64,000 bases of DNA from Rhodospirillales bacterium (GCA_014380005.1 JACMKT010000152.1:62001-126000); one strand, 5' to 3'; shown: positions 27,439 through 37,709, counted from the stretch's first letter. Program-made: numbers and translations. Notes: generated by a model not told the origin, from the letters alone.

Positions 27439-29286
27439 ATGTGCGGAATTGCCGGTATCGTTGGTGCGCCAGCCTCGGCGGACATGCTTGACGGCATGCG
27501 CCGCAGCCTTGCCCATCGCGGACCCGACGGCAGCGGCGTGCGCGACGGTTTGGTGCACACAAGGCTGGCCATCATCGATCTGTCGCCGGGCGGCGCCCAG
27601 CCCATGGATTCGCCGTGTGGCCGCTATGCGGTGGTCTTCAACGGCGAGATCTACAATTACCGCCAATTGCGCGGCGAGCTGGAGGGCAAGGGCGAGACCT
27701 TCCGCTCGGATAGCGACACCGAAGTGCTGGTGCGCCTGCTGGTACGCGAGGGCACAGGGGCGCTGACCCGGCTGGTGGGCATGTTCGCCTTCGCCTGGCT
27801 GGACCGCGCCGATGGCAGCGTGCTGCTGGCGCGCGACCATGTGGGCATCAAGCCGCTGATGTGGGCGGCATTGCCCGGCGGCGGTCTGGCCTTCGCCTCG
27901 GAAATCGCCGCGCTGAAGGCGGTGCCCGGCGTGGATCTGTCCCTGGACCGCGTGGCGCTGAGCGAATATCTGGCCTGTCTGTATGTTCCGGCGCCGCGCA
28001 CCATGCATGCGGGCATCCACAAGCTGCCGCCCGGTCATCTGTTGCGCTGGCGTCCCGGCACGGCGCCCGAGATCCAGTCCTGGTGGCGCCCGGCCTTCAC
28101 CGGCGCCCGCTCCCCCAGCGTGGCCGAAGCCGCAGAGGAATTGCTGCCCGCTTTGCGCGATGCCGTGCGCGGCTGCATGGTGGCCGATGTGCCGGTGGGC
28201 TGTTTCCTGTCGGGCGGCGTGGACAGCTCGGTGGTGGCGGCACTCATGGCCGAGGCGCGGCGCGAAAGCGGCGGCGCCAAGGTCGCCAGCTTCTGCATGA
28301 CCTTCGACGAGGCGGCCTATGACGAGCGCGACGCCGCCCGCGTGGTGGCTGATCATGTGGGCACCGCCCACGGCGAATTGCCGTCGTCCTCGGCTTTGGT
28401 GGGCGGGCTGGATGATATGATCCGCGCCTTCGGCGAACCGTTCGGCAATCCCACCGCCTTGCTGATCGGCGATCTGTCGCGTAAGGCGCGCGAGCACGTG
28501 ACCGTGGCCCTGGTGGGTGATGGCGGTGACGAGGTGTTCGGCGGCTATCCCCGCTATCAGGGCGGGTTGTGGGCACAGCACTACCGCCACATCCCGGCGC
28601 TGTTGCGCAAAGGGCTGATCGAACCGGCGGCGCGGCTGCTGCCGGAAAGCTCGCGCGGGCGCCATTCCCTGCGCCGTCTGCGCGAATTCATTTCCTGCGC
28701 CGCTTTGCCCGATGCGGAAATGTACGCCGCCTGGGTCGAGTATTTCGCCCCCGAGGAACGCCAATCCCTGCTGGGCGGTGCCCTGCCGCGCCGGCCCATC
28801 GCCGATGTCTATGGTGCCGCCCCGTCGGCCCACCCGCTGGACGCCATGCAGCAGACCGATTTGGAGAGCTTTCTGCCCGGCAATATCCTGGCCTATGGCG
28901 ATGCCATGAGCATGATGCACGGCTTCGAGCTGCGCCTGCCCTTGCTGGACCACCGGGTGATCGAGGCCATGGGCCGCATCGCCCCTGCAATGCGCTTTGC
29001 CGAAGGCAAGAAGACCGTGCTGAAGGCGGTGGCCCGCCGCCTGCTGCCCGCCGCCATCGTTGACCGGCCCAAGCGCGGCTTCAATCCGCCCATGGGGGCG
29101 TGGCTGCGCGGCGATCTGGCGCCCATGGTCGATCAGCGCCTGACCCCATCCCGTTTGGCCGATTTGGGCATCGCTGCCAAGCCGGTGCAGGCTTTGGTGG
29201 CGGAACAGCGTTCGGGCTTGCGGGACCATTCCCTGAAAATCTGGTCGCTGCTGGTGTTGGAAGCCTGGGAACGGGCGCAACACTGA
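27439..29286 (+). CDS. asnB: Glutamine-hydrolysing asparagine synthase-like protein (copy 1)
   Basis: MCGIAGIVG, HRGPDGSGV, FNGEIYNYRQLR, FLSGGVDSSVVA, GDGGDEVFGGYPRY. Confidence 0.92.
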   Translation: MCGIAGIVGAPASADMLDGMRRSLAHRGPDGSGVRDGLVHTRLAIIDLSPGGAQPMDSPCGRYAVVFNGEIYNYRQLRGELEGKGETFRSDSDTEVLVRLLVREGTGALTRLVGMFAFAWLDRADGSVLLARDHVGIKPLMWAALPGGGLAFASEIAALKAVPGVDLSLDRVALSEYLACLYVPAPRTMHAGIHKLPPGHLLRWRPGTAPEIQSWWRPAFTGARSPSVAEAAEELLPALRDAVRGCMVADVPVGCFLSGGVDSSVVAALMAEARRESGGAKVASFCMTFDEAAYDERDAARVVADHVGTAHGELPSSSALVGGLDDMIRAFGEPFGNPTALLIGDLSRKAREHVTVALVGDGGDEVFGGYPRYQGGLWAQHYRHIPALLRKGLIEPAARLLPESSRGRHSLRRLREFISCAALPDAEMYAAWVEYFAPEERQSLLGGALPRRPIADVYGAAPSAHPLDAMQQTDLESFLPGNILAYGDAMSMMHGFELRLPLLDHRVIEAMGRIAPAMRFAEGKKTVLKAVARRLLPAAIVDRPKRGFNPPMGAWLRGDLAPMVDQRLTPSRLADLGIAAKPVQALVAEQRSGLRDHSLKIWSLLVLEAWERAQH

Positions 29287-30503
29287 TGGCGGGGCTGCGG
29301 CAGGTCTTCGCCAATGGGGCCTGGTTCACCTTGGGCAGTGCCTTTCAGGCATTGGTGGCGTTCGCTGCCAATCTGGTGCTGGTCCGCCATTTGATGCCCG
29401 AACAATTCGGCCGCTTCGCCGTGATCCAGGCGGGGGCCGGTCTGGTGCTGTCGGTGCTGTCGCTGCGCATGGGCAGCGTCATCATCCGCATGCCCGAGGC
29501 CCAATTGACCCCATCCATGCGCGAGCGCCTGTTCTCGGTGCTGACCATGGAGGCCGTGGCATGTCTGGCCGTGCTCGCCATCTGGGGTGCCGTAAGTGGC
29601 ATGGGTCAGCTCATGGGCGTGGTGCTCATGGTTTCCATGGTGCTGAACAGCTGGACCGCATCCAACCGCGCCTTTTATGAGCGTGGCATGGATTACCGCC
29701 GGCTGGCCGCGGTGGAAACCGCCGTGCATCTGGGCGGCCATATCTTCGCCGTCGCATTGGTAATTGCCGGAATGGGCGCGGAAGTCCTTTATCTGCGCGA
29801 GATGTTCTTTGTTGTCGTGGGATTGCTGGCGCTGGCCCGCGTCGGCGGGCTCAGTTGGTATCGCCTGCGCTGGGTGTCTGTCGCCGAATGGCGCGCGGTC
29901 TTGCGCGACGTGCGCGGCATCTGGCTGGACAGCATGCTGGAAAACGTTCACCAGCGGCTGGTCATCCTGGTGGTGAATGCGGTCGCCGGCTTGGCCGGGG
30001 CGGGGCTGTTCTTTCAGGCCCAGCGCCTAGCCATGGTGCCCCATCAATTCCTCATGCCCCTGGTGGGCCGTGTGGCCGGCACGTGGTTCGGTCGTACCGA
30101 GGACGGGCACGAGCGCCGCAGCGGGCGGGCCAAGTTCCTGATGGTGCTGACGCCGATGCTGGTGCTGGCCGCCGTGCTGGCGTGGCTGCTGGCCGATCCG
30201 GTGGTGCCGTGGCTGTTCGGCCCCAATTGGGCACCGGCGGCGCCGTTGCTGGTCTCCCTTGCCGGATTAATCGTCTTCCTCTCGCTGTTCGAGGTGTTGC
30301 GCTCCTACGCCGTCGCCAGCAAGCTCATCCGCCTGCTGCTGGTGGCGCGGGTGATGCAGTTCGCCGGCTTGCTGCTGCCGCTGGCGCCGGTGTTGTGGGG
30401 GGGCGCGCTGGGGCTTGAGGATTTGGGTCACGCCCTGTCCTGGTCCTATGCGCTGGGCTTCGCCAGCCTGTGGCTGGTGTTGCGCCGGCACGAAAGGACC
30501 TAA
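29286..30503 (+). CDS. Polysaccharide flippase / lipopolysaccharide biosynthesis membrane protein (Wzx-like)
   Basis: MAGLRQVFANGAWFTLGSAFQALVAFAANLVLVRHLMPEQFGRFAVIQA; TM-rich; ATG overlaps preceding stop. Confidence 0.83.
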   Translation: MAGLRQVFANGAWFTLGSAFQALVAFAANLVLVRHLMPEQFGRFAVIQAGAGLVLSVLSLRMGSVIIRMPEAQLTPSMRERLFSVLTMEAVACLAVLAIWGAVSGMGQLMGVVLMVSMVLNSWTASNRAFYERGMDYRRLAAVETAVHLGGHIFAVALVIAGMGAEVLYLREMFFVVVGLLALARVGGLSWYRLRWVSVAEWRAVLRDVRGIWLDSMLENVHQRLVILVVNAVAGLAGAGLFFQAQRLAMVPHQFLMPLVGRVAGTWFGRTEDGHERRSGRAKFLMVLTPMLVLAAVLAWLLADPVVPWLFGPNWAPAAPLLVSLAGLIVFLSLFEVLRSYAVASKLIRLLLVARVMQFAGLLLPLAPVLWGGALGLEDLGHALSWSYALGFASLWLVLRRHERT

Positions 30504-30507
30504 CGCC

Positions 30508-32406
30508 ATGTGCGGTATCGCGGGCATCATCGGCAACCGGCGGGTCAATCCCGCCGCCGTTCGCGCCATGGCCGGTCTGCTGGCCCATCGCGGCCCCGAT
30601 GGCGAGGGCCTATGGGCCAGCCCCGACGGCCATGTGGTCATGGCCCATCGCCGGTTGGCGGTTATCGATACGTCCGATGCCGCCAGCCAGCCCATGGATG
30701 ACGGCTCGGGTCTGCGGGTGCTGTGCTTCAACGGTGAAATCTACAATTACCAGGAACTGGCCCTGCGGCTGAAGGCCGAGGGTGCCAGCTTCACCACCAC
30801 CAGCGATTCCGAAGTGCTGCTGGCCGCCTATGCCCATTGGGGCGAGGCCTGTCTGAATGAACTGAACGGCATGTTCGCCTTTGCCATCTGGGACGGCCAG
30901 CGCGGCAAGATGTTCTGCGCGCGCGACCGTTTCGGCGAAAAGCCGTTCCTGTTCGCCGTCCTGCCCGGTGCCGTGGCCTTCGCCTCGGAGTACAAGGCGC
31001 TGCTGGCGTTGCAGGGGGTGGATGCGGGGCTGGACCATGCCCGGCTGGGCCGTTTCCTGGTGACCTCGTCGGAGGGTCTGGATGATCGCCGCGAGACGGT
31101 GTTCGCCGGTATCCGCCAATTGGCGCCGGGCGAATGCATGGGCATCGACCTTGCCACCTTGCAGGTGGAGACCCGGCTGTATTGGCGGCTGGAGCCCAAG
31201 CCCGTCCAAATCCTGAGCGAAGCCGACGCTTTCGATCAGTTCCGCATTTTGCTGACGGATTCCGTGCGGCTGCGCATGCGCTCGGACGTGACCTTGGGCT
31301 CGTGCCTGTCGGGCGGGCTGGATTCCAGCGCCATCGTCTGTCTTGCCCGCAAATTGCTGGGCGACGACACGCCCTACGAGGTCTTCACCGGACGCTTCCC
31401 CGGCACCTCGGCGGATGAATGGGGCTATGCCGAGCAGGTGGTCTGTGCCACCGCCGCCACCTCCCATGTGGTCGAGCCGTCGCCCGACCGCCTGTTGGCT
31501 GATTTGCCCGATTTCGTCTGGGCCAACGAATTGCCGGTGGGCAGCACCAGCCAATACGCCCAATATTGCGTGTTCCGTTTGGCGGCGGAGCGCGGCATCA
31601 CCGTGCTGCTGGACGGCCAAGGCGCCGACGAAGTGCTGGCCGGGTACGAGCAATATTTCAATCCCTATCTGGCGACGCGCCGGGCCGAAGGCGGGCTGGA
31701 ACCGGGCGAGGAAGCCGCCATCCGCGCCCGCTATCCCGCCGGAATGGACAGCACCGCCACCCGGATCAAGCGCGCCTTGCCCATGGGCGCGAAGCGCTGG
31801 CTGTCCGGGGTGACCGGCAAGGGCAGCGATGTGGCCCTGGGTCTTGCCCCCGATCTGCTGGCGCCGCTGGCTGCGGCTAAGTTGCCTGCCGGGCTGGACC
31901 CGTTGCGTGCGGCGCTGTGGCGGGATTCCTTCGCCACCCATCTGCCCACCTTGCTGCGCTATGGCGACCGCAATTCCATGGCCCATTCCCGCGAGGTGCG
32001 CCTGCCCTTCTGCGATCACCGGCTGGCCGAATTCGCCTTTTCCCTGCCGGCGCGGCTGTTGATGGGCGAGGCTCAGACCAAGCGCCTGATCCGCCAATCC
32101 ATGGCCGGCATCCTGCCCGAGACCGTGCGCACCCGCTGGAACAAGCAAGGCTTCCTGCCGCCCCAGGATTTGTGGTTCAGCCACGGCCCATTGCTGGACC
32201 ACGCCCGCGCGGTGATCGAAAGCCGCGCCTTCGCCGAACGGGGCCTGTGGCGGGCGGAGTGGTGGCGCACCGTGCTGCGGCGGCTTGAAGCGGGCGAGAG
32301 CCATCTGGCCTGGACCCTGTGGCGCCCGGTGATGACCGAGGCATGGTTCAGTCATTTCCTCGACCGCGTGCACGCCCAGCCTAAAATGCCGGTGTTCGCG
32401 CCATGA
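30508..32406 (+). CDS. asnB: Glutamine-hydrolysing asparagine synthase-like protein (copy 2)
   Basis: MCGIAGIIG, HRGPDGEGL, FNGEIYNYQELA, CLSGGLDSSAIV, DGQGADEVLAGYEQY. Confidence 0.92.
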   Translation: MCGIAGIIGNRRVNPAAVRAMAGLLAHRGPDGEGLWASPDGHVVMAHRRLAVIDTSDAASQPMDDGSGLRVLCFNGEIYNYQELALRLKAEGASFTTTSDSEVLLAAYAHWGEACLNELNGMFAFAIWDGQRGKMFCARDRFGEKPFLFAVLPGAVAFASEYKALLALQGVDAGLDHARLGRFLVTSSEGLDDRRETVFAGIRQLAPGECMGIDLATLQVETRLYWRLEPKPVQILSEADAFDQFRILLTDSVRLRMRSDVTLGSCLSGGLDSSAIVCLARKLLGDDTPYEVFTGRFPGTSADEWGYAEQVVCATAATSHVVEPSPDRLLADLPDFVWANELPVGSTSQYAQYCVFRLAAERGITVLLDGQGADEVLAGYEQYFNPYLATRRAEGGLEPGEEAAIRARYPAGMDSTATRIKRALPMGAKRWLSGVTGKGSDVALGLAPDLLAPLAAAKLPAGLDPLRAALWRDSFATHLPTLLRYGDRNSMAHSREVRLPFCDHRLAEFAFSLPARLLMGEAQTKRLIRQSMAGILPETVRTRWNKQGFLPPQDLWFSHGPLLDHARAVIESRAFAERGLWRAEWWRTVLRRLEAGESHLAWTLWRPVMTEAWFSHFLDRVHAQPKMPVFAP

Positions 32407-33602
32407 GGCTGGTCTTCGTCAATTACTGCCACCCCGCCACGCCCCATATCTGCGGGGTGCGGGTGTCGCATTTTGCCTCGGCCATGGCGGCGCGCGGCCA
32501 TCAGGTGGTGTTGATCACCCGCGATTTGGACGGCCAACCCAGTGCCCCTCCCCCCGCCGACCTCGCCGCCCGGCTGGCCGGCCATGATTGGGCGCAGCCC
32601 TTCCACCTTGCCGTTGCACCCAAGCCCAGCGCCCTGTTTGACCGGCTGCAAGCGGGCAGCCTGCCGGGGGGCCTGCGCCAGCTTGCCATCCTGGGCGCCT
32701 ATCTGGGCGCGGGCGGCATCTTCGCCGATTGGCGCGCCGCGTGCCGTCCCTACGCCAAGGCGCTGGCGGTGGCGTTCCGGCCCCAATTGGCCTGGGGCAC
32801 CTTCGGCAATACGGATAGCTGGGCGGTGGCCCGCGACATGGCCGGTGCCGCCCAGGCGCCTTGGGTGGGCGATATCAAGGATTACTGGCGCATGTTCATC
32901 CCGGCGCCGTTGCGGCGTGTCTTGGCGTGGCGCTTCCGCGATGCCGCCCATCTGACCCTGCTGGCCGGCACCCATGTGGACGAGGCGCGGCCCTATTTCC
33001 CGCACGCCGCCACGGTGATCTATTCCGGCATGCCCGAATTGTTCCTGGAGCCCGCCGCGCCGCCCGCTGCCGCTCCGTTCACCCTGGTGCTGTCGGGCAG
33101 CCTGTACGACCAGCCGGTGCTGGAAGACTTCCTCGGCACCTTGGCGGCGTGGGGGCAGGGGCGGGGGGCGCGGCTGATCTATGCCGGGGCCGATTATGCC
33201 CGCATGGCCCGCACCTGCGAGGCCATGGAAGTGGGCCGCCATTGGCAAATGGACATCCATCCCTATCTGCCGCTGGAAGATTTGCGCGCGCTGCAATTGG
33301 CGGCCTCTGCCAACGCCTATATGCGCTCGGCCCGCTGCTTCCATCACAAAGTCATCGAACTGCTGTCCATGCGCCGCCCGGTCATCAGCTTCCCCGGTGA
33401 GGGCGCTGAGGCCCAGGCCATCGCCGAAGCCACCGGCGGTACTCTGCTGTCGTGCTGGGACGGGGCGCAATTGCGTGCCGCGCTCGACCGGCTGGCGGCG
33501 GGCGAGGATTTCTCCGCCGCAACCGCCGAAGGCTTGGCCCGTTACACTTGGGCGGCCCAGGCGGAAACGCTGGAAGCCTGCTTTGCCGGGGTGTTGTCAT
33601 GA
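32403..33602 (+). CDS. Glycosyltransferase (GT4-like)
   Basis: RLVFVNYCHPATPHICGVRVSHFASAMAARGHQVVLIT; C-terminal GT-B fold pattern. Confidence 0.7.
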   Translation: MRLVFVNYCHPATPHICGVRVSHFASAMAARGHQVVLITRDLDGQPSAPPPADLAARLAGHDWAQPFHLAVAPKPSALFDRLQAGSLPGGLRQLAILGAYLGAGGIFADWRAACRPYAKALAVAFRPQLAWGTFGNTDSWAVARDMAGAAQAPWVGDIKDYWRMFIPAPLRRVLAWRFRDAAHLTLLAGTHVDEARPYFPHAATVIYSGMPELFLEPAAPPAAAPFTLVLSGSLYDQPVLEDFLGTLAAWGQGRGARLIYAGADYARMARTCEAMEVGRHWQMDIHPYLPLEDLRALQLAASANAYMRSARCFHHKVIELLSMRRPVISFPGEGAEAQAIAEATGGTLLSCWDGAQLRAALDRLAAGEDFSAATAEGLARYTWAAQAETLEACFAGVLS

Positions 33603-34732
33603 AAATCGCCATCGCCGTCCATGGCCGTTTCCACGGCTTCGAACTGGCGGGCGAGCTTCACCGCCGCCATCTGCTCGCCGGGTTGCTGACCACCTATCCC
33701 CGCTTCGCCGTGCGCCGGTTCCTGCCGCCCGACGTGCCAATCTCCTGCGCGCCGTGGCTGGAGCTGTTGCGCCGTCTGCATGGCCGTTGGCCGGTGGGGC
33801 CGTCGCCCGACGTCTTTATCGGCGCCGCCTTCGCCCGCTTTACCGCCACTCATCTGCCCAAGGCCGATGTGCTGGTGGGATGGAGCGGCGCCACGCTGGA
33901 GGCCATGGCCCCGGCGCAGGCGCGGGGAATGCGGGTGGTGATCGAGCGGGGCTCCAGCCACATCGCCCATCAAGCCCAGGTGCTGGCCGAGGAATATGCC
34001 CGCTTCGGTCTGGCGTTCCAGCCGGTGGATGCGCGCATGATCGCCCGCGAGGAAGCGGAATACGCCCAGGCCCATGCCATCGCCGTGCCCACCGGCTTCG
34101 CCCGCGACACCTTCCTGGCCCGTGGCATTCCCGCTGAGCGGTTGATGGTCAACCCCTATGGCGTCGATCTGTCGCGCTTCGCCCCGCCGACGCAGCGGCC
34201 TGATGGCAAAATCCGCGTGCTGTTCGTCGGACGGGTCGGCCTGCGCAAGGGCGTGCCCAATCTGATCCATGCCTTCCGCCGTCTGGCCGGATCGGCGGAA
34301 CTGCATCTGGTCGGGCCGGTGGAAGCTGGGATGGAGCCCATCCTGTCCAAGGCCGGTCCCGGCGTGGTGGTGCGCGGCCCGCTGCCGGGCGGGGCGCTGG
34401 CGGCGGAATATGGCGCCGCCCATGTGTTCTGCCTGCCGTCTTTGGAGGAAGGGCTGCCGCTGACCCTGCTGCAAGCCATGGCCTGCGGTCTGCCGGTGGT
34501 GGCAAGCCCCCAGACCGGGGCTGCCGATGTGATCGATCCCGGCCAGGAAGGGCTGATCGTGCCGTCCGGTGATCCCGATGCCTTGGCCGAGGCTTTGGCG
34601 TCGCTGATCGCCGACCCGGATGCTCGCCACGCCATGGGCGCCGCCGCCCGTGCCCGCGTCGCCCACGGCCATGGCTGGGGCGATTACGCCGAACGCGCCG
34701 TGGCCGCGTATGGCCGCCTGCTGGGAAGCTGA
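33599..34732 (+). CDS. Glycosyltransferase family 4
   Basis: RVLFVGRVGLRKGVPNLIHAF, CLPSLEEGLPLTLLQAMACGLPVVASPQTGAADVI. Confidence 0.9.
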   Translation: MKIAIAVHGRFHGFELAGELHRRHLLAGLLTTYPRFAVRRFLPPDVPISCAPWLELLRRLHGRWPVGPSPDVFIGAAFARFTATHLPKADVLVGWSGATLEAMAPAQARGMRVVIERGSSHIAHQAQVLAEEYARFGLAFQPVDARMIAREEAEYAQAHAIAVPTGFARDTFLARGIPAERLMVNPYGVDLSRFAPPTQRPDGKIRVLFVGRVGLRKGVPNLIHAFRRLAGSAELHLVGPVEAGMEPILSKAGPGVVVRGPLPGGALAAEYGAAHVFCLPSLEEGLPLTLLQAMACGLPVVASPQTGAADVIDPGQEGLIVPSGDPDALAEALASLIADPDARHAMGAAARARVAHGHGWGDYAERAVAAYGRLLGS

Positions 34733-34802
34733 GGCTGTTCAGCCCCCGTGGCGCCGTGCTATCGGTCGCCATGGCCCGCCGAAACCGGAGACACTACCGC
34801 CC

Positions 34803-35891
34803 ATGATCACCACCGCGCCCCTCCCCATGGGTCTGCTGGCGGGGGTATGGCGTCATGCCTCGCCGGATCAGGCCACCGCCCCGTGGCGGCGCAATGGCGA
34901 CGATGCCTTGATGCTGTCGCGCTCGGCGTGGTCGCTGGCGGCGTTGGCGCAAGTGATTGCAACTGAGCGTGGGCATGCGGCTCGGGTGCTGCTGCCGGCT
35001 TGGTTCTGCGGCCAATCCCTGCTGCCGCTACGGGCGGCGGGCGCGCAACTGAGTTTCGTGCCGGTGGATGCCCATGGCGTCCCGCAATGGCCTGCCCATG
35101 GCGATGCCGACATGATCGTCGCCGTGCACAGCTTCGGCTGCCCCACCGATTTGTCCGCCGCTGTGGCCTTGCGCGCGCGGACCGGCGCGCTGCTGATCGA
35201 AGATTGCGCCCATGTGCTGCACCCCGCGCCCGGCATGGGCGAGGTGGGCGATGCGGTGCTCTACAGCCCGCACAAGACCTTGGGTTTGCCCGAAGGCGCA
35301 GTGCTGGTGACGCGGCAACCCGGCCTGTCCGACCGGTTGCGCGCCGTCCTGGGTGACCTGCCGCCCGCCCCATCGCCCGCGCGCTGGGCGGCCAAACGTA
35401 TGGTTCAGCGGCTGATCCCCGATTCCTTGCGTCCGCGTCTGCCCATGGGCGGGCCACCCGACTTTCTGGCCGATCCGCCGGTGGGGGAGGCCGCCCCCCT
35501 GACCGGCGCGTCGGCCTTGTCCCTGTCCTTGATGGCGGGCGCGTGCATGGCAACGCAGGCGGCGGCGCGGCAGCGTAATGCCACGGCGTTGCGGACGGCT
35601 TTGGCCGGGCTGCCGGGCTGGGCGCCGTTCTTCGCCCATGACGGGCCGGCGCCCTACCGGTTCGCCCTGCTCTGTGACGATGCCGGGGTGGCGGAGACGC
35701 GCTACGCCCGCCTGCGCCAATTCCATCTGCCGGTGGAAAGCTGGCCCGACATGGTGCCGGAAGTGGCGGCATCACCCAAAGAATTCGGCCATGCGCTGGA
35801 TTTGCGCCGGCGCATCGTGCTGTTGCCGGTGCACGCCTCGCTGCCGGCGGGTTATGAACATGCCTATGCGGAGGCCCTCCATGCGGGTTGA
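34803..35891 (+). CDS. DegT/DnrJ/EryC1/StrS-type PLP aminotransferase-like protein
   Basis: LLPAWFCGQSLLPLRAAGAQLSFVPVD, LLIEDCAHVLHPAPGMGEVGDAVLYSPHKTLGLPEGAVLVT. Confidence 0.72.
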   Translation: MITTAPLPMGLLAGVWRHASPDQATAPWRRNGDDALMLSRSAWSLAALAQVIATERGHAARVLLPAWFCGQSLLPLRAAGAQLSFVPVDAHGVPQWPAHGDADMIVAVHSFGCPTDLSAAVALRARTGALLIEDCAHVLHPAPGMGEVGDAVLYSPHKTLGLPEGAVLVTRQPGLSDRLRAVLGDLPPAPSPARWAAKRMVQRLIPDSLRPRLPMGGPPDFLADPPVGEAAPLTGASALSLSLMAGACMATQAAARQRNATALRTALAGLPGWAPFFAHDGPAPYRFALLCDDAGVAETRYARLRQFHLPVESWPDMVPEVAASPKEFGHALDLRRRIVLLPVHASLPAGYEHAYAEALHAG

Positions 35892-36810
35892 GATCGCCTG
35901 GGACCGCCTTGACCGTGCTGGGTGGGAAAAGCTGTTCGCTGACGCGGGCCGCTCGGCCCTGCTGCAATCATGGGCCTATGGCGAGGCCAAGGCCGAACTG
36001 GAAGGCTGGCACCCGCGCCGCGCCATCATCAGCCTGGACGGCCACCCGGTGGCCCTGGCGCAAGTGTTGGAAAAGCGCCTGGGTGGCGTGGTGCGCGTTG
36101 GCCGGCTCAATCGCGGGCCGGTGTGGCTGCGTGCCGTCAGCGATGACGAAGTCCGCCTTGTGCTGGCGGCATTGCGGGCGAAATGGCGCTGCTGGCGTCT
36201 GGGCGCCCTGTTCCTGGCCCCGGAACTGCCATTGGGCCGGGCCGCGCTGATGGCGGGCTTTCGGCCCCGCAAGGCGCCGCTGTGGTGTTCGGCTTGGCTG
36301 GATTTGTCCGTGGATGGGGCCAGCCTGCGCAAGCGGCTGGACGGCAAATGGCGCAACATGCTGGCAGGGGCGGAAAAGGCCGGTCTGGCGGTTGAGGTCT
36401 CAATCCATGGGCCGGCGCTGGACTGGCTGATGGAGCGCTACCGCGCCTTGATGGCGGACAAATCGTTCACCGGCACGCCGCCTGCCATGATCGACGCCCT
36501 GGCCCGTCATGCCCCCGACGACGTGCTGGTGCTGCGCGCCCTGGCCGAGGGCGAGGCGGTGGCCGGTATCCTGCTGGTGCGCCACGGTGCCAGCGCCACC
36601 TATCTGGTGGGCTGGAATGGCGATGCCGGGCGCCGGCTCAAGGCCAATAATTTCCTGCTGTGGCAGGCGGTGGAGACCTTGCAGCGCCAGGGCTGCCGCT
36701 GGTTCGATCTGGGCGGCATCGACGATGTGCTGACACCGGGCATTGCCGCCTTCAAGCGCGGCATGAAGGGCGAGGAATACACGCTGGCGGGTGAATTCCT
36801 GGGGCTATAA
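35881..36810 (+). CDS. FemAB/GNAT-like acyltransferase
   Basis: ALLQSWAYGEAKAELEGWHPRRA, WRNMLAGAEKAGL, LLWQAVETLQRQGCRWFDLGGIDDVLTPGIAAFKRGMKGEEYTLAGEF. Confidence 0.72.
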   Translation: MRVEIAWDRLDRAGWEKLFADAGRSALLQSWAYGEAKAELEGWHPRRAIISLDGHPVALAQVLEKRLGGVVRVGRLNRGPVWLRAVSDDEVRLVLAALRAKWRCWRLGALFLAPELPLGRAALMAGFRPRKAPLWCSAWLDLSVDGASLRKRLDGKWRNMLAGAEKAGLAVEVSIHGPALDWLMERYRALMADKSFTGTPPAMIDALARHAPDDVLVLRALAEGEAVAGILLVRHGASATYLVGWNGDAGRRLKANNFLLWQAVETLQRQGCRWFDLGGIDDVLTPGIAAFKRGMKGEEYTLAGEFLGL

Positions 36811-37668
36811 CCCCCGCGCCATCCCGTCCAACGCGGCGCGCGCTTTCCGGTACAGCGGGTCCAGCCCACCCTCTACCGCCACCTGACGCCATGCGGGCGG
36901 GGCGGCCAAATCCACGTGGTCGGCGCGCAGGGCCAAGGGTGACATGCCCGGTACGTTCAAGCCGCGCACGCCACTGCGGCAAAAGCGGTGGCGCGCGGCG
37001 ATGGCGGCCAAGGATGGCGGGTTGATGCTGCCCACATCGCCGAAGGTATAGGCGAACCACTCGGGCACCGCACCCAGCCGGGCCTGAAACGCTTGGGCGG
37101 CGCCCTCGATCTGCTCGGCGCATTGGTCGGGTGACAGGGCGGTCAGGCGTTTGTGGCTCAGGGTATGGCTGCCGATGGAATGGCCCAGGGCCATTAGGCG
37201 CTCGACCCCGTCCCACCCCAGAATGGTCAGATCATTGGCGCCGCGCTTGCCGTCGAACACGTTGGCGGCGATGGAATCGGCCTGGGCTTGGCCCGACAAA
37301 TCCGTCAGGCCGGGGCAGACGAAGAACAGCGCCTTGGCTCCCAACGGGGCCAGGATGGTCTCGGCCACCTCCAGATTGGAGGCGAAGCCGTCGTCGAAAC
37401 TGATCAGGCATGGCGGGCGCCCTTGGCCCTTGGGGGCGGCACTATTCAGCCGTGCCTCGGCCTGTGCCGGGGTGATCAGGCGCCCGGCATCGGCCAGGGA
37501 CTGGACCAATTGGGCGAAGGCCGGGCGTTCGGCCTTGGGCACGTCATGGAACAGCAGAATGCGGAACGATCCCGCCGGTTCGGGGAACAAGGCGCGGCCG
37601 GCGCGCCATGCGGCGAGCCAGAGGGGGGCGGCGAGGTGGCGCGGGTTGAGCATGGCCTTAATTACCAT
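36805..37668 (-). CDS. Polysaccharide deacetylase family protein (NodB-like)
   Basis: FRILLFHDVPKAERPAFAQLV, PCLISFDDGFASNLEVA, GHSIGSHTLSHKRLTAL. Confidence 0.85.
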   Translation of the reverse strand: MVIKAMLNPRHLAAPLWLAAWRAGRALFPEPAGSFRILLFHDVPKAERPAFAQLVQSLADAGRLITPAQAEARLNSAAPKGQGRPPCLISFDDGFASNLEVAETILAPLGAKALFFVCPGLTDLSGQAQADSIAANVFDGKRGANDLTILGWDGVERLMALGHSIGSHTLSHKRLTALSPDQCAEQIEGAAQAFQARLGAVPEWFAYTFGDVGSINPPSLAAIAARHRFCRSGVRGLNVPGMSPLALRADHVDLAAPPAWRQVAVEGGLDPLYRKARAALDGMARGL

Positions 37669-37709
37669 GGGGATGGGCCTGCCGCACCAGGGTTGTCACC
37701 CCATCGGCC

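Noticed and set aside
30610-32373. 587-aa minus-strand ORF
   Set aside because: Lies wholly within asnB copy 2 and shows no recognisable domain; shadow ORF.
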